The notes under the pieces are model-generated. The model ran no database searches. It saw only the letters and a program-made list of their open reading frames with translations, and was not told where the DNA came from. This document shows, one piece after another, positions 18,173 to 26,940 of a stretch of DNA of 64,000 bases; within the stretch, counting starts at the first letter, position 1, and each line of letters starts with the position of its first letter. The stretch is from Pareuzebyella sediminis (lineage in GTDB: Bacteria > Bacteroidota > Bacteroidia > Flavobacteriales > Flavobacteriaceae), in NCBI RefSeq assembly GCF_008367235.1, contig NZ_VTZS01000004.1, positions 62,001 to 126,000 on the forward strand, written 5' to 3'. The position numbers were made by a program, and so were the translations under genes.

Positions 18173-19549
18173 TTATTTGCTGAAGGATGCAATAACCACT
18201 GACAGATGACCGCCCTCTTTGTTCAGCGCCTCGGCTTTTTCAAGGGTGACTTTCGTTTCCGATAGATAGACCCTTTTAAGCTCCGGTAATTGTTTTAAAA
18301 TGGGAAGAGAAGCGTCTGAGACTTCAGAGCCATACAGATTTAACGCTTCCAAATGGGGGAGCCCCTTGAGATGACGGAGGCCCTCATCTGAAACCTCGGT
18401 CTTATCCAATTCTAACCTGGTAAGATTGGTAAAATTTGATAGGTTTTCAAGCCAATCGTCTTCAATGTTGGTGTCGGTGAGGGTGAGCCAGGTAATGTGT
18501 TGTCTTGCCGGAATAAGGGCTTTTATTTTCTCGGCAGTAAGGTCATGCCCCGAATAGCTCACATCAAGTAAGGGATTTTCTCCGCCCAAACCCTTAACCG
18601 TGAACCCTTGGTCTTCTAATTTAACAATTTGTGTGCTGTCTACAGGTTCAATCTGAACCTTCTCGTACCAAGGCCGTGGCCGAGTATCAAGACCGAACCG
18701 CCTTAGCAACAGCGGCTTCATATCTTCGGGCACATCGATTTCCGCTACATTTTTTTCAAAAGAGGCTCCTTGATCAATCCACCACGCTATCGTCTTGATT
18801 TCATCGTAAGTCAAAACATTGTTGGTCGGAGGCATAAACTTGATACTCGTTTGCGGTAGTGTAATCCTCCTAAATAGTTCGCTATCGGCAGCACTTCCTG
18901 CCACCAAAATAGCCTCTCCATCACCCCCTAATTGAAGTGAATCTGGGTGGCTCAGGTTGAGGTTACCACGCTTTATCTCATTATTATGGCATGCCACACA
19001 TTTTACGTCGAGAATGGGTGCAATGAGTTGTGAATAGACTGCGACCGAATCCGGATTGTTAAAAGACCGAACCGCTGATGAATCTTTTTTGGAGCTAAAG
19101 AGGTTTTGAACCGGTGCTGGGGCAAATTCCATCAGATAGCCCTCCCCATGTGTTAAATTTCCCCCTTTATGACCTTCGATAGCGAGTAGCAAGATCAAAG
19201 CGAGGTTGAAACCCATATGCAATGAACGTGGAAATTTTCTTGGTTTTCTTTTGATCCACCAGCCCAGGAATGTAATGGGTACCAAAGCGATACCTATCCA
19301 ACGATGCCAAAAAAGGTTTTGTTCCTCGTAAAGTCCGGTTTCACCTAAATACCATCCGCACAAAGCGGCCACAAAAGCAGCAAACCCTCCTATTAGCCAT
19401 GCTATGGATACCAACTGGCTTGGTTTTTCCTTTTTTGTAAGTCCCTCCCACCATTCCAGCAAAATGGCCAGTAGAATGAAGCCAATGGGAAGATGAACGA
19501 ATAGGGGGTGGAAACGGCCGATAAAGGTCGTCAATTCCAATGCAATCAT
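18173..19549 (-). CDS. Membrane cytochrome (PSCyt1) protein with leucine-rich repeats
   Basis: A 458-residue protein. The first 135 residues hold about four to five hydrophobic spans (FHPLFVHLPIGFILLAILLEW is a DUF2231-like opening). Residues about 165-270 are a planctomycete-type cytochrome domain with CVACH near 183-187 and the later KFMPPTN Met ligand. Residues about 340-458 are leucine-rich repeats (LTRLELDKTEVSDEGLRHL, LEALNLYGSEVSDASLPIL). The haem domain should face the periplasm. This membrane-cytochrome-LRR layout recurs beside ThuA and Gfo/Idh/MocA genes in marine Bacteroidota and may accept electrons from periplasmic sugar dehydrogenases. That role is inference. It lies 141 bases from the ThuA gene on the same strand. 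Confidence 0.8.
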   Translation of the reverse strand: MIALELTTFIGRFHPLFVHLPIGFILLAILLEWWEGLTKKEKPSQLVSIAWLIGGFAAFVAALCGWYLGETGLYEEQNLFWHRWIGIALVPITFLGWWIKRKPRKFPRSLHMGFNLALILLLAIEGHKGGNLTHGEGYLMEFAPAPVQNLFSSKKDSSAVRSFNNPDSVAVYSQLIAPILDVKCVACHNNEIKRGNLNLSHPDSLQLGGDGEAILVAGSAADSELFRRITLPQTSIKFMPPTNNVLTYDEIKTIAWWIDQGASFEKNVAEIDVPEDMKPLLLRRFGLDTRPRPWYEKVQIEPVDSTQIVKLEDQGFTVKGLGGENPLLDVSYSGHDLTAEKIKALIPARQHITWLTLTDTNIEDDWLENLSNFTNLTRLELDKTEVSDEGLRHLKGLPHLEALNLYGSEVSDASLPILKQLPELKRVYLSETKVTLEKAEALNKEGGHLSVVIASFSK

Positions 19550-19690
19550 GTTTGGCGGTTTAATCTCTTTAAATGTAATAAATATAGAGTCGTAAAACCA
19601 TCAAAAAAAGAGAATCCTAAATTTAACGCCATCAATATTTGTAAATGTTATTAAGTTTTAGAGGCCCTTTTAGAAAGATAGGACACCCTA

Positions 19691-20629
19691 TTAGTTTGGT
19701 CTTTTGCTGGCCGGCAACGGGCTGTCATCGGCTTTCAGATCTCCTGTCACATATTGCAGGCCGTCAACTATAAATTGAAGGAACTCAGGATTTTCCATGA
19801 TTTGTGCATTGTGCGATGGAGAAGTATAAAAGACCCGACCTTTGCCATAACGTTTGATCCATGAGACATAGGTTATGGGGCTTTTTGGTTTTTCCTTTGT
19901 TCCTTCAAGGGTGCCTGTATCAATGTAGAGAAGGGGGTGAAAATCATACTCGAAGTAAGCATTTTTAAAAAAATAGGGCTCGTCAACATGGGTGAACCCA
20001 TTTCCATCGAATGCCTGTACCAAGGGGTGTTCTGAATCGACTTCTTTGACATGCATCCGCTGTTGTTTTGGGTGGTAATCGAAACTGCCTCCCGTCAATT
20101 TGCTAAATGGCATGGAATTGTTCTGCACAGTAATCGCACCATGAAGAATCATCAAACCACCACCGCCTTCGATATAATCCATAAAATTCTTTTCATACTG
20201 TTGCGCTGCTTGGGTTATAGCCGCTTCATCAAGACTGGTGTTTATGGAAAGCAAGTCGTAGAAAAGGTCTCTTTTGGGGCCTGAAGGATTGCAGTTATTG
20301 AAGACCACGGCATCGAATTTTTTCAATGTTTCTTTGTCGAAAGCCGATATATCGCGAAAGTTGGTGATTTCAAAACCGCCCGTGGTTTGGGCAAGTATCT
20401 TGAACATTTCGATATTGTGCGGTATGGTCCAATGGTAGAAACCCGTGTGTTGTGAAAACATCATAATTTTACGTACCGGTGCTTTTACCCTGATCGTCTT
20501 AGGGGCCAAGGATTCAATTTTTGAAGTCCACTCCGGCGTTATCTTGAATTCTTCAAGGCCCTGGGCATTTGCTCCGGACACGATTAAAATCAACGCCGCG
20601 GCTGATAAAAAGTAAGCTCTAATGTTCAT
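19691..20629 (-). CDS. Secreted ThuA-like protein
   Basis: A 312-residue protein with a Sec signal peptide (AALILIVSGANAQ). The ThuA fold, a glutamine-amidotransferase-like Rossmann domain, spans residues 50-300. Visible blocks are KIMMFSQHTGFYHWTIPHN, FDAVVFNNCNPSG, YIEGGGGLMILHGAIT and RVFYTSPSHNAQIMENPEF. ThuA proteins occur with Gfo/Idh/MocA dehydrogenases; the founding trehalose-utilization cluster makes 3-keto sugars, and a 3-keto-sugar-related role is suspected. The gene starts 12 bases after the LacI stop, so the regulator and ThuA form an operon divergent from SusC/SusD. Confidence 0.82.
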   Translation of the reverse strand: MNIRAYFLSAAALILIVSGANAQGLEEFKITPEWTSKIESLAPKTIRVKAPVRKIMMFSQHTGFYHWTIPHNIEMFKILAQTTGGFEITNFRDISAFDKETLKKFDAVVFNNCNPSGPKRDLFYDLLSINTSLDEAAITQAAQQYEKNFMDYIEGGGGLMILHGAITVQNNSMPFSKLTGGSFDYHPKQQRMHVKEVDSEHPLVQAFDGNGFTHVDEPYFFKNAYFEYDFHPLLYIDTGTLEGTKEKPKSPITYVSWIKRYGKGRVFYTSPSHNAQIMENPEFLQFIVDGLQYVTGDLKADDSPLPASKRPN

Positions 20630-20641
20630 AATTTCTGAAGT

Positions 20642-21661
20642 TTATTTTTTCAAAGAAGATTCCCTTATGATTAATTGGTGATTTAATAAAATTGTTTCTG
20701 CAGATTGTATATTGATGTTCCCCTTCAAATGGCTTATGATGCTTTGACCCGCCAATTTACCCATTTTGAAGCCAGGATAGTCTATAGTACTCAAATTCGG
20801 ACTGATAATTTCGGAAATAGGATCGTTATTAAACCCCACGATTTTTATTTCTTCCGGTATTTTAACCCCCCTTTTTAATAGTGATCTCATGCATGCCACG
20901 GCCATAGTGTCATTGGAAACAAAGATCCCGTCAAATTTTTTCTTTGAAATTTTCAAATGTTCCAAAAATACTTTTCCGTCGTTAAGATCGAGATTGGTTT
21001 CCAACAAATTGGGGCGTTCATACTTCAACCCGTATTTGCGCAATGCTTTTTTATAGCCCTCAAAACGGTCAAGATATACATTTCGTTTTAAATTGCCACA
21101 GACGTGCAGAATGTTATTGCATCCTTGCTGAATTAAATGTTCCGTGGCATCGAATCCCGCCTGTAAATTATCAATTACAATAGTAGGACAATTTTTAAAC
21201 TGTTGCACTCTGTCGAAAAACAATAAAGGAATACTTTGTTCCCTGTAGGCTTCGAAATGATCATATGTAATTGTCTCGAAGGCCAAAGAGACCATGAGAG
21301 CGTCGACCCCACTTTCAAAAAGTGTTTTAGCATTCAGTTTTTCTTTATTCTCCGATTCAAAAGACTGGCTGATAATGAGGTTATAGCCATGATCATTAGC
21401 TATTTTCTCAATGCCCGAAAGTACGGTCGACATAAAATAGGAGTTCAGTTTGGGAACAATAACCCCTATCGTATTGGATTTTTGATGACTAAGGTTGGCC
21501 GCAAATTTGTTGATTCTATATCCGACCTTTTTGGCGTGAACTACGACGCGTTCCTTCGTTTTGGAGCTGATCGAAGGATGATCGTTCAGGCTTCTGCTTA
21601 CAGTGGCCGGGGAGATATTTAGAGCGTCGGCAATATCGTAGATCGTGATTTTGTTAGCCAT
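20642..21661 (-). CDS. LacI-family transcriptional regulator
   Basis: A 339-residue repressor-type regulator. The N-terminal helix-turn-helix is textbook (ITIYDIADALNISPATVSRS, residues 5-24), followed by the hinge helix (INKFAANLSHQKS). A periplasmic-binding-protein-like sugar sensor spans residues 60-335 (NTIGVIVPKLNSYFMSTVL, FDGIFVSNDTMAVACMRSL, KIVGFNNDPISEIISPNLST). It is divergent from the SusC gene. Two sites of the form GCAA-N4-TTGC, the classic LacI-family operator shape, lie between the two starts: one 38 bases upstream of its own ATG, the other over the susC promoter. Autoregulation and control of the SusCD locus are therefore likely. The inducer is unknown. Confidence 0.92.
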   Translation of the reverse strand: MANKITIYDIADALNISPATVSRSLNDHPSISSKTKERVVVHAKKVGYRINKFAANLSHQKSNTIGVIVPKLNSYFMSTVLSGIEKIANDHGYNLIISQSFESENKEKLNAKTLFESGVDALMVSLAFETITYDHFEAYREQSIPLLFFDRVQQFKNCPTIVIDNLQAGFDATEHLIQQGCNNILHVCGNLKRNVYLDRFEGYKKALRKYGLKYERPNLLETNLDLNDGKVFLEHLKISKKKFDGIFVSNDTMAVACMRSLLKRGVKIPEEIKIVGFNNDPISEIISPNLSTIDYPGFKMGKLAGQSIISHLKGNINIQSAETILLNHQLIIRESSLKK

Positions 21662-21698
21662 TTTTTAATGCACTGTTCTAAGCTTCCCGCAAGTATAC

Positions 21699-21710
21699 GC
21701 AACAAATTGC
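21699..21710. promoter_or_regulatory. LacI-type operator O1 (near lacI)
   Basis: GCAACAAATTGC: half-sites GCAA and TTGC separated by four bases, the same architecture as O2 at 21824. It begins 38 bases upstream of the LacI start codon, in the position expected for autorepression. Confidence 0.55.
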
Positions 21711-21823
21711 ATTGTGTAAAATATTTTTTCAATACATTTTCAATTTTGATAATAATTGTATAAATAAGCGTACAATAATCTATAATAATTATAAAATTTT
21801 GGTTTTTTATTGACTATTTATTC

Positions 21824-21835
21824 GCAATCGGTTGC
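21824..21835. promoter_or_regulatory. LacI-type operator O2 (over the susC promoter)
   Basis: GCAATCGGTTGC: GCAA and TTGC half-sites with a near-symmetric TCGG centre, close to known LacI/PurR-family operators. Its TTG (21832-21834) doubles as the -33 element of the susC promoter, so a bound repressor would block initiation. Centre-to-centre distance from O1 is 125 bp, compatible with looping. Confidence 0.65.
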
Positions 21836-21862
21836 ATGGATACTTTTTTTGGTTTAGGTTTG
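21832..21862 (+). promoter_or_regulatory. Promoter of the first susC/susD operon
   Basis: TTG at 21832-21834, a 20-base spacer, then TAGGTTTG at 21855-21862. Both elements match the Flavobacteriia consensus (TTG, N17-23, TAnnTTTG). The ATG at 21893 lies 30 bases downstream. Confidence 0.6.
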
Positions 21863-21892
21863 TTAACGTTTCTCTAACATAATACTGACCAT

Positions 21893-24800
21893 ATGCTAAA
21901 CCACTTAATTATGAATTCATTGATGAAGACCATTCGAATTCCCAAGTCTTTACTCTTTTTACTAACGCTTATATTCATGATGCCTTTGATGGGCTTTGCC
22001 CAAGATGGTTTTACGGTTACCGGTACGGTTACCGACGAGTTCGATGCACCTTTGCCCGGTGCCTCTGTCGTAGAACAAGGTACATCCAATGGGGTGTCAA
22101 CCGATTTTGATGGTAATTATTCCATTGAAGTTTCCAATCAAAATGTGGTATTGGTCATCAGTTATATCGGCTATGCGGAACAACAGATACCTGTTGCCGG
22201 TAATTCCGTTATTGATGCCTCCATGGTGCCTAGTGCTTCAACGCTTGATGAAGTGGTCTTGGTCGGGTATGGCGCGGTCAAGAAGAAAGATTTGACCGGT
22301 GCTATTTCGCAGGTCGACGCGGCGGAGCTTTCCGACCAATCTACAAACTCGGTAACCGATGTGCTACGAGGAAATGTGGCGGGGGTCAATATTGGTCTTT
22401 CGGCCGATCCAAAAGGAACAAGTCAAATACGTATTCGTGGGAATAACAGTCTTACCGCAGGTTCTAGTCCGCTTATTGTGGTAGATGGAATGATTTTTAA
22501 TGGTGACCTCTCAGATATTGCACCCTCCGATATCGATAAACTTGATATCATGAAGGATGCAAGTTCCGCTGCCGTATATGGGGCCCGGGGTGCTAGTGGG
22601 GTAATTCTCATTACAACCAAAAGGGGAACAAGCGATAAACCCACAATTACTATCAATACGAGTGTAGGCTTTGCTACCGATCCTTATAAAGAACTTCCCT
22701 ACAGTGCCGATGGATATGTGAATTGGAGAAGTGATGTATTTAAAAGTATAAATCCGCAAAATACGATCGACAATCCCGGAAGATATGACAATCCCGAAAA
22801 CTTACCTTCCGGTGTGACCTTGGAACAATGGTTGGCCTATGACGGTTCTGCAGGAGACCCTACACGTGCTTGGTTGAACAGAATAGGATTTCAAGATGTT
22901 GAAATAGGAAATTATCTAGCAGGCCAAAGTATTGATTGGTACGACAGAATTGTTCGTACAGGTTTACGAAACGATTTGAATACCAGTATATCAGGTAGGA
23001 ACGGTGGCTTGAACTACTATTGGTCCATTGGCCGAACCTCCAACGAAGGTATCTATGAAGGGGAGAAATTCGAAGCGCTTAGGTCTCGTTTGAATCTAGA
23101 TGCGAAAATTAACGACTGGCTTACCGTGGGTATGAATACGCAGTTTGCCAAGCGTGACGAAGGCTTTATTCCTGCGGATCGTGGACAAATCTATACGTCT
23201 TCTCCATGGGGTTCCTTCTATGATGATGAAGGAAATGTTAGATTGAGTCCACAAGACGATAGTGGGGCAGGGGCAACGAATGCCTTTATAGATCAGATGT
23301 TCAATGATAGGGTTGATCTTGACCACACTTTTAATGGTAGGGTTTATGCCAAGGTGCAATTGCCTTTAGGCTTTTCCTATGAGCTAGGGTATACCCATCG
23401 TCTCGAGTTTAGGGAGTATTACAATCACTCTTCTTCCTTAAGTCCGGAAAATGCCGTAGGCTCGGCAGAAAGGTCGGTGACCAAAATAAACGAATGGCAG
23501 ATAGATAATATCTTACGATGGGATAAAACCATCGATAAACACTCCTTTAATTTAATGTTGCTAGTATACGGTGAAAAATATAATAGCTTCTTTACGCGAT
23601 CAAGGGCGAATACCTTTGAGCCAAGTGATGCTTTGGGTTACAGCGCTTTAGAGTTGGCTGCTGTACAGAGTGTGGATAGTGAAGATGAGACGAGTACTGG
23701 CGATGCCGTAATGACAAGGCTTAACTATAGTTACGACTCACGATACTTGCTGACCATTACTACCCGTAGAGATGGATATTCAGCTTTTGGACAGAATAAT
23801 AAGAGAGCTTATTTTCCGTCCATTGCGGGGGCTTGGACGATTTCGAACGAAAATTTCTTTAATTCCCAATTCATCAACTTTTTGAAATTACGTCTTTCAT
23901 ATGGGGAGAATGGGAATAGGGATATTGGTAGATATACGGCGTTATCTCGTTTAAATGCCCAAAAATACTTGAATGTTGATTCCGGAGGTAATGTAATTAC
24001 AGTTCCAACTTTTGATAACGGAACCCAAGAGAATACCGATTTAAGATGGGAGCGAACCAAGGCTACCAACCTCGGGCTAGATTTTAGTCTGGGAGGAGGA
24101 GTTGTAGAGGGTGCCATCGAAGCATATCAAAATATCACCAATGATTTGATCGTAACCCGCCAATTGCCCAATATTATCGGTTTTGATAATGTGGTCACCA
24201 ACTTAGGCGAAATCGAAAACAAAGGGCTTGAGTTTACACTATCGACAAGAAATTTCAACAAAGATAATTTTCAGTGGTCTACCAACTTCAACTTTTCCAT
24301 GAACCGAAACAAGATAAGAAAGCTGTATGGTGATCTCGATGAAAACGGCAATGAACTAGATGATATTACCAACCAACGTTTTATTGGTGAAGCTACAGAT
24401 GTGATCTGGGGTCAGGAGGCTATTGGAATATGGCAGCAGAATGAAGCGGCCGAGGCCGCAGAATATGGAGTTTTTCCTGGGGATTGGAAAATTAGGGACG
24501 TAGATAACAGCGGTGATTTTACAGTTGAGGATAATGTCTTTCAAGGATACCGATCACCTCGATATACATGGGGTTTATCCAATAATTTTACCTTGTACAA
24601 GAATATTGATTTTTCCTTTGAAATGTATTCCAATTGGGGGCAGAAAAGAGTTTTTAACGAAGCTAAGAACCGAAACGGTTTCATCGACCGGACCAATTCG
24701 GTACAAACACCCTATTGGACCCCGGATAATCCATTGAACGATTATGCGCGTTTGTTTTCCAGTGATGGTAGCTCCAATTTCAATATTTATCGTGATGCCT

Positions 24801-25042
24801 CTTTTATACGTATAAGCAATGTTACATTGGCTTATCGGTTTCCAAAAAAGATGCTTGAAAAACTATCCGTTCAAAATTTAAGACTATATGCCAATGTAAG
24901 AAATGTGGCAGTATGGGCTCGAGATTGGAATTTTTATGACCCCGAACCGACCAATATTGACGGGAGAAATGCCGATGGAAATACCGATCCGAGGCAGCCC
25001 ACTCCTAGATTTTTCACAGTTGGAATAGATTTAAGTCTTTAA
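21893..25042 (+). CDS. SusC/RagA TonB-dependent outer-membrane transporter (locus 1)
   Basis: A 1049-residue outer-membrane importer that takes up oligosaccharides or other large nutrients with energy from TonB. The signal peptide ends near residue 37 (MGFAQ). A carboxypeptidase-regulatory-like domain spans about 40-115 (TGTVTDEFDAPLPGASVVEQ). The SusC linker DEVVLVGYGAVKKKDLTGAI precedes the plug (VAGVNIG, IRIRGNNSL, PLIVVDG, GARGASGVILITT), and the barrel ends PRFFTVGIDLSL. The start at 21893 could instead be 21911 (MNSLMK). It is paired with SusD 14 bases downstream and preceded by a good promoter overlapped by a LacI-type operator. The associated enzymes are oxidoreductases rather than glycosidases. 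Confidence 0.93.
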   Translation: MLNHLIMNSLMKTIRIPKSLLFLLTLIFMMPLMGFAQDGFTVTGTVTDEFDAPLPGASVVEQGTSNGVSTDFDGNYSIEVSNQNVVLVISYIGYAEQQIPVAGNSVIDASMVPSASTLDEVVLVGYGAVKKKDLTGAISQVDAAELSDQSTNSVTDVLRGNVAGVNIGLSADPKGTSQIRIRGNNSLTAGSSPLIVVDGMIFNGDLSDIAPSDIDKLDIMKDASSAAVYGARGASGVILITTKRGTSDKPTITINTSVGFATDPYKELPYSADGYVNWRSDVFKSINPQNTIDNPGRYDNPENLPSGVTLEQWLAYDGSAGDPTRAWLNRIGFQDVEIGNYLAGQSIDWYDRIVRTGLRNDLNTSISGRNGGLNYYWSIGRTSNEGIYEGEKFEALRSRLNLDAKINDWLTVGMNTQFAKRDEGFIPADRGQIYTSSPWGSFYDDEGNVRLSPQDDSGAGATNAFIDQMFNDRVDLDHTFNGRVYAKVQLPLGFSYELGYTHRLEFREYYNHSSSLSPENAVGSAERSVTKINEWQIDNILRWDKTIDKHSFNLMLLVYGEKYNSFFTRSRANTFEPSDALGYSALELAAVQSVDSEDETSTGDAVMTRLNYSYDSRYLLTITTRRDGYSAFGQNNKRAYFPSIAGAWTISNENFFNSQFINFLKLRLSYGENGNRDIGRYTALSRLNAQKYLNVDSGGNVITVPTFDNGTQENTDLRWERTKATNLGLDFSLGGGVVEGAIEAYQNITNDLIVTRQLPNIIGFDNVVTNLGEIENKGLEFTLSTRNFNKDNFQWSTNFNFSMNRNKIRKLYGDLDENGNELDDITNQRFIGEATDVIWGQEAIGIWQQNEAAEAAEYGVFPGDWKIRDVDNSGDFTVEDNVFQGYRSPRYTWGLSNNFTLYKNIDFSFEMYSNWGQKRVFNEAKNRNGFIDRTNSVQTPYWTPDNPLNDYARLFSSDGSSNFNIYRDASFIRISNVTLAYRFPKKMLEKLSVQNLRLYANVRNVAVWARDWNFYDPEPTNIDGRNADGNTDPRQPTPRFFTVGIDLSL

Positions 25043-25056
25043 TAAAAAAAAAAGTG

Positions 25057-26907
25057 ATGAAAAATAATCCGAACAATCGTATACTTGCCATTTTTAGTAC
25101 GGTCTGCTTAATGGCCGTATTCCTTACCTCTTGTGAGGAAGAATTTTTAGATGCAGAACCACAGTCTTTTTTCACACCAAGTAACGCACTTGATACGCCA
25201 GATGGCTTGAATAGCATTCTGTCACAAGCGATGCGAAATCTTAGGGCTGAATATTACGGTGATGGGGCACCTATGATTACTGAAAACGTTTTCTCAGAAG
25301 TGTCCGTTGAAGGTACGACAGATAAATCAGGCCCTGCCCAGGACTTAAATCTGCTCATTCTACCCGATGCAAATTTAAACAGCGCCAATACGAACAGAAT
25401 AGGTTGGTTTTGGCAAGAGTTTTACAAGGCCATCAAATATGCCAACACCGTTATCGGAAGGTTAGACGATGCAGAATTTGAAAGTGAGGCACAGAAAAAT
25501 GATATATTGGGTAGGGCTCTTTTTCATAGGGCGTATCGTTATTACAGATTGACCCAGCAATTTGGTGATATTCCTCTTATTTTGGAAGAGGTGACCAGTC
25601 CGAGATTGGATTTTGTAAGTACGTCCCGAGAGACCATACTCGAAAAAATTAAAGAAGATTTGAACAGGGCAGTACCCATGGTTAGTGAAACGGCCAATAA
25701 TGGAGATGTGAACAGGGCTGCAGTACAACATTTATTGACCAAGGTCAATCTGGCACTCGGTGATTTTGATGAAGCCATAGCTTCTGCATCAGCTGTTATA
25801 GATGGTGGTGGTTATGCGCTAATGACAGAAAGGTTCGGGGTAGATGCGGGTGACCCTACCAAAGATGTCACTTGGGATTTACATCAGGTGGAGAACAAAA
25901 GCATACCGGGAAATACCGAGGCGATACTCAATGTGATCGACCGACTTGGTTATGAAGACAATGGTGATTTCGGTGGGGGAACAAGTATAATGAGACAGGC
26001 CGTACCCCTTTGGTGGCGCTTTATAAATACACCAGATGGCCAGAATGGGATGTCGGATAATCCGGGTATCGAAATCGATCAGGTATTGCAGTATGGGCGC
26101 GGTATCGGAAGAAATAGGGGAACCGCCTATAGTACCGAACAGATTTGGGATAATGCCAACAACGACGAACGTTTTAAGGATGGCAATTGGGTAGAAATGG
26201 AAGATATGTTGTACAATGCGCCCAGTTTGAAAGATGCTGGCAACCCGTATTACGGGGAAAATTTAGAACTCTACCTTCCCGATGGTACACCGCTGTGCTC
26301 TGATACTATTCGCAATTGGTATGACTTTCCCCATTACAAACTTTATGTCGATGATCCACTTGCGGTAAAACCTTCTGGTGGGCATGGCGATTGGTATGTA
26401 TACCGTTTGGCAGAGACCTATCTCTTGAGGGCCGAAGCCTATTTTTGGAAAGACAATCTTGCCGCCGCTGCCGCCGATATCAATGCGGTTCGTCTGAGAG
26501 CCAAAGCTGATCCGATTACTGCGGCAGAGGTGAATATCGACTATATTCTTGATGAGCGGGCACGGGAATTGTACTACGAAGAGAACAGAAAGACGGAACT
26601 GACCCGTATTGCATTCATTTTCGCCAAGACCGGCAAGACCGCATACAATGGTCAGAGCTATAGTCTTGATAATTTTTCCCAAAAGAATTTTTGGTATGAT
26701 AGAATAATGGAAGTTACCGACTTCTATAATATTGGGCTTAAAACTATTCACGGTGACGAATATACCATGAGTCCGTACCACGTATTGTGGCCCGTTCCCG
26801 CATCGGCCATTAACGCGAATACGCAAGGCCATATAAATCAAAATGAGGGATATCCTGGCGCCGAGAGCAATGTTCCCCCGCTAACTACAATTCCCGATGT
26901 AGATTAG
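25057..26907 (+). CDS. SusD/RagB surface glycan-binding lipoprotein (locus 1)
   Basis: A 616-residue partner of the preceding SusC, forming the hinged lid that delivers ligand to the barrel. A lipoprotein signal is followed by an acidic export motif (LTSCEEEF), which in Bacteroidota favours surface exposure. SusD/RagB features include the TPR-rich core (ALFHRAYRYYRLTQQFGDIPLILEE and the later YLLRAEAYFWKDNLAAAAADINAVRLRA) and the C-terminal ERARELYYEENRKTEL block. I chose the ATG at 25057 over the adjacent GTG at 25054. Ligand unknown. Confidence 0.93.
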   Translation: MKNNPNNRILAIFSTVCLMAVFLTSCEEEFLDAEPQSFFTPSNALDTPDGLNSILSQAMRNLRAEYYGDGAPMITENVFSEVSVEGTTDKSGPAQDLNLLILPDANLNSANTNRIGWFWQEFYKAIKYANTVIGRLDDAEFESEAQKNDILGRALFHRAYRYYRLTQQFGDIPLILEEVTSPRLDFVSTSRETILEKIKEDLNRAVPMVSETANNGDVNRAAVQHLLTKVNLALGDFDEAIASASAVIDGGGYALMTERFGVDAGDPTKDVTWDLHQVENKSIPGNTEAILNVIDRLGYEDNGDFGGGTSIMRQAVPLWWRFINTPDGQNGMSDNPGIEIDQVLQYGRGIGRNRGTAYSTEQIWDNANNDERFKDGNWVEMEDMLYNAPSLKDAGNPYYGENLELYLPDGTPLCSDTIRNWYDFPHYKLYVDDPLAVKPSGGHGDWYVYRLAETYLLRAEAYFWKDNLAAAAADINAVRLRAKADPITAAEVNIDYILDERARELYYEENRKTELTRIAFIFAKTGKTAYNGQSYSLDNFSQKNFWYDRIMEVTDFYNIGLKTIHGDEYTMSPYHVLWPVPASAINANTQGHINQNEGYPGAESNVPPLTTIPDVD

Positions 26908-26940
26908 GTATAGGGAGTTCTTTGAGTTGTTTTTTAGTAA

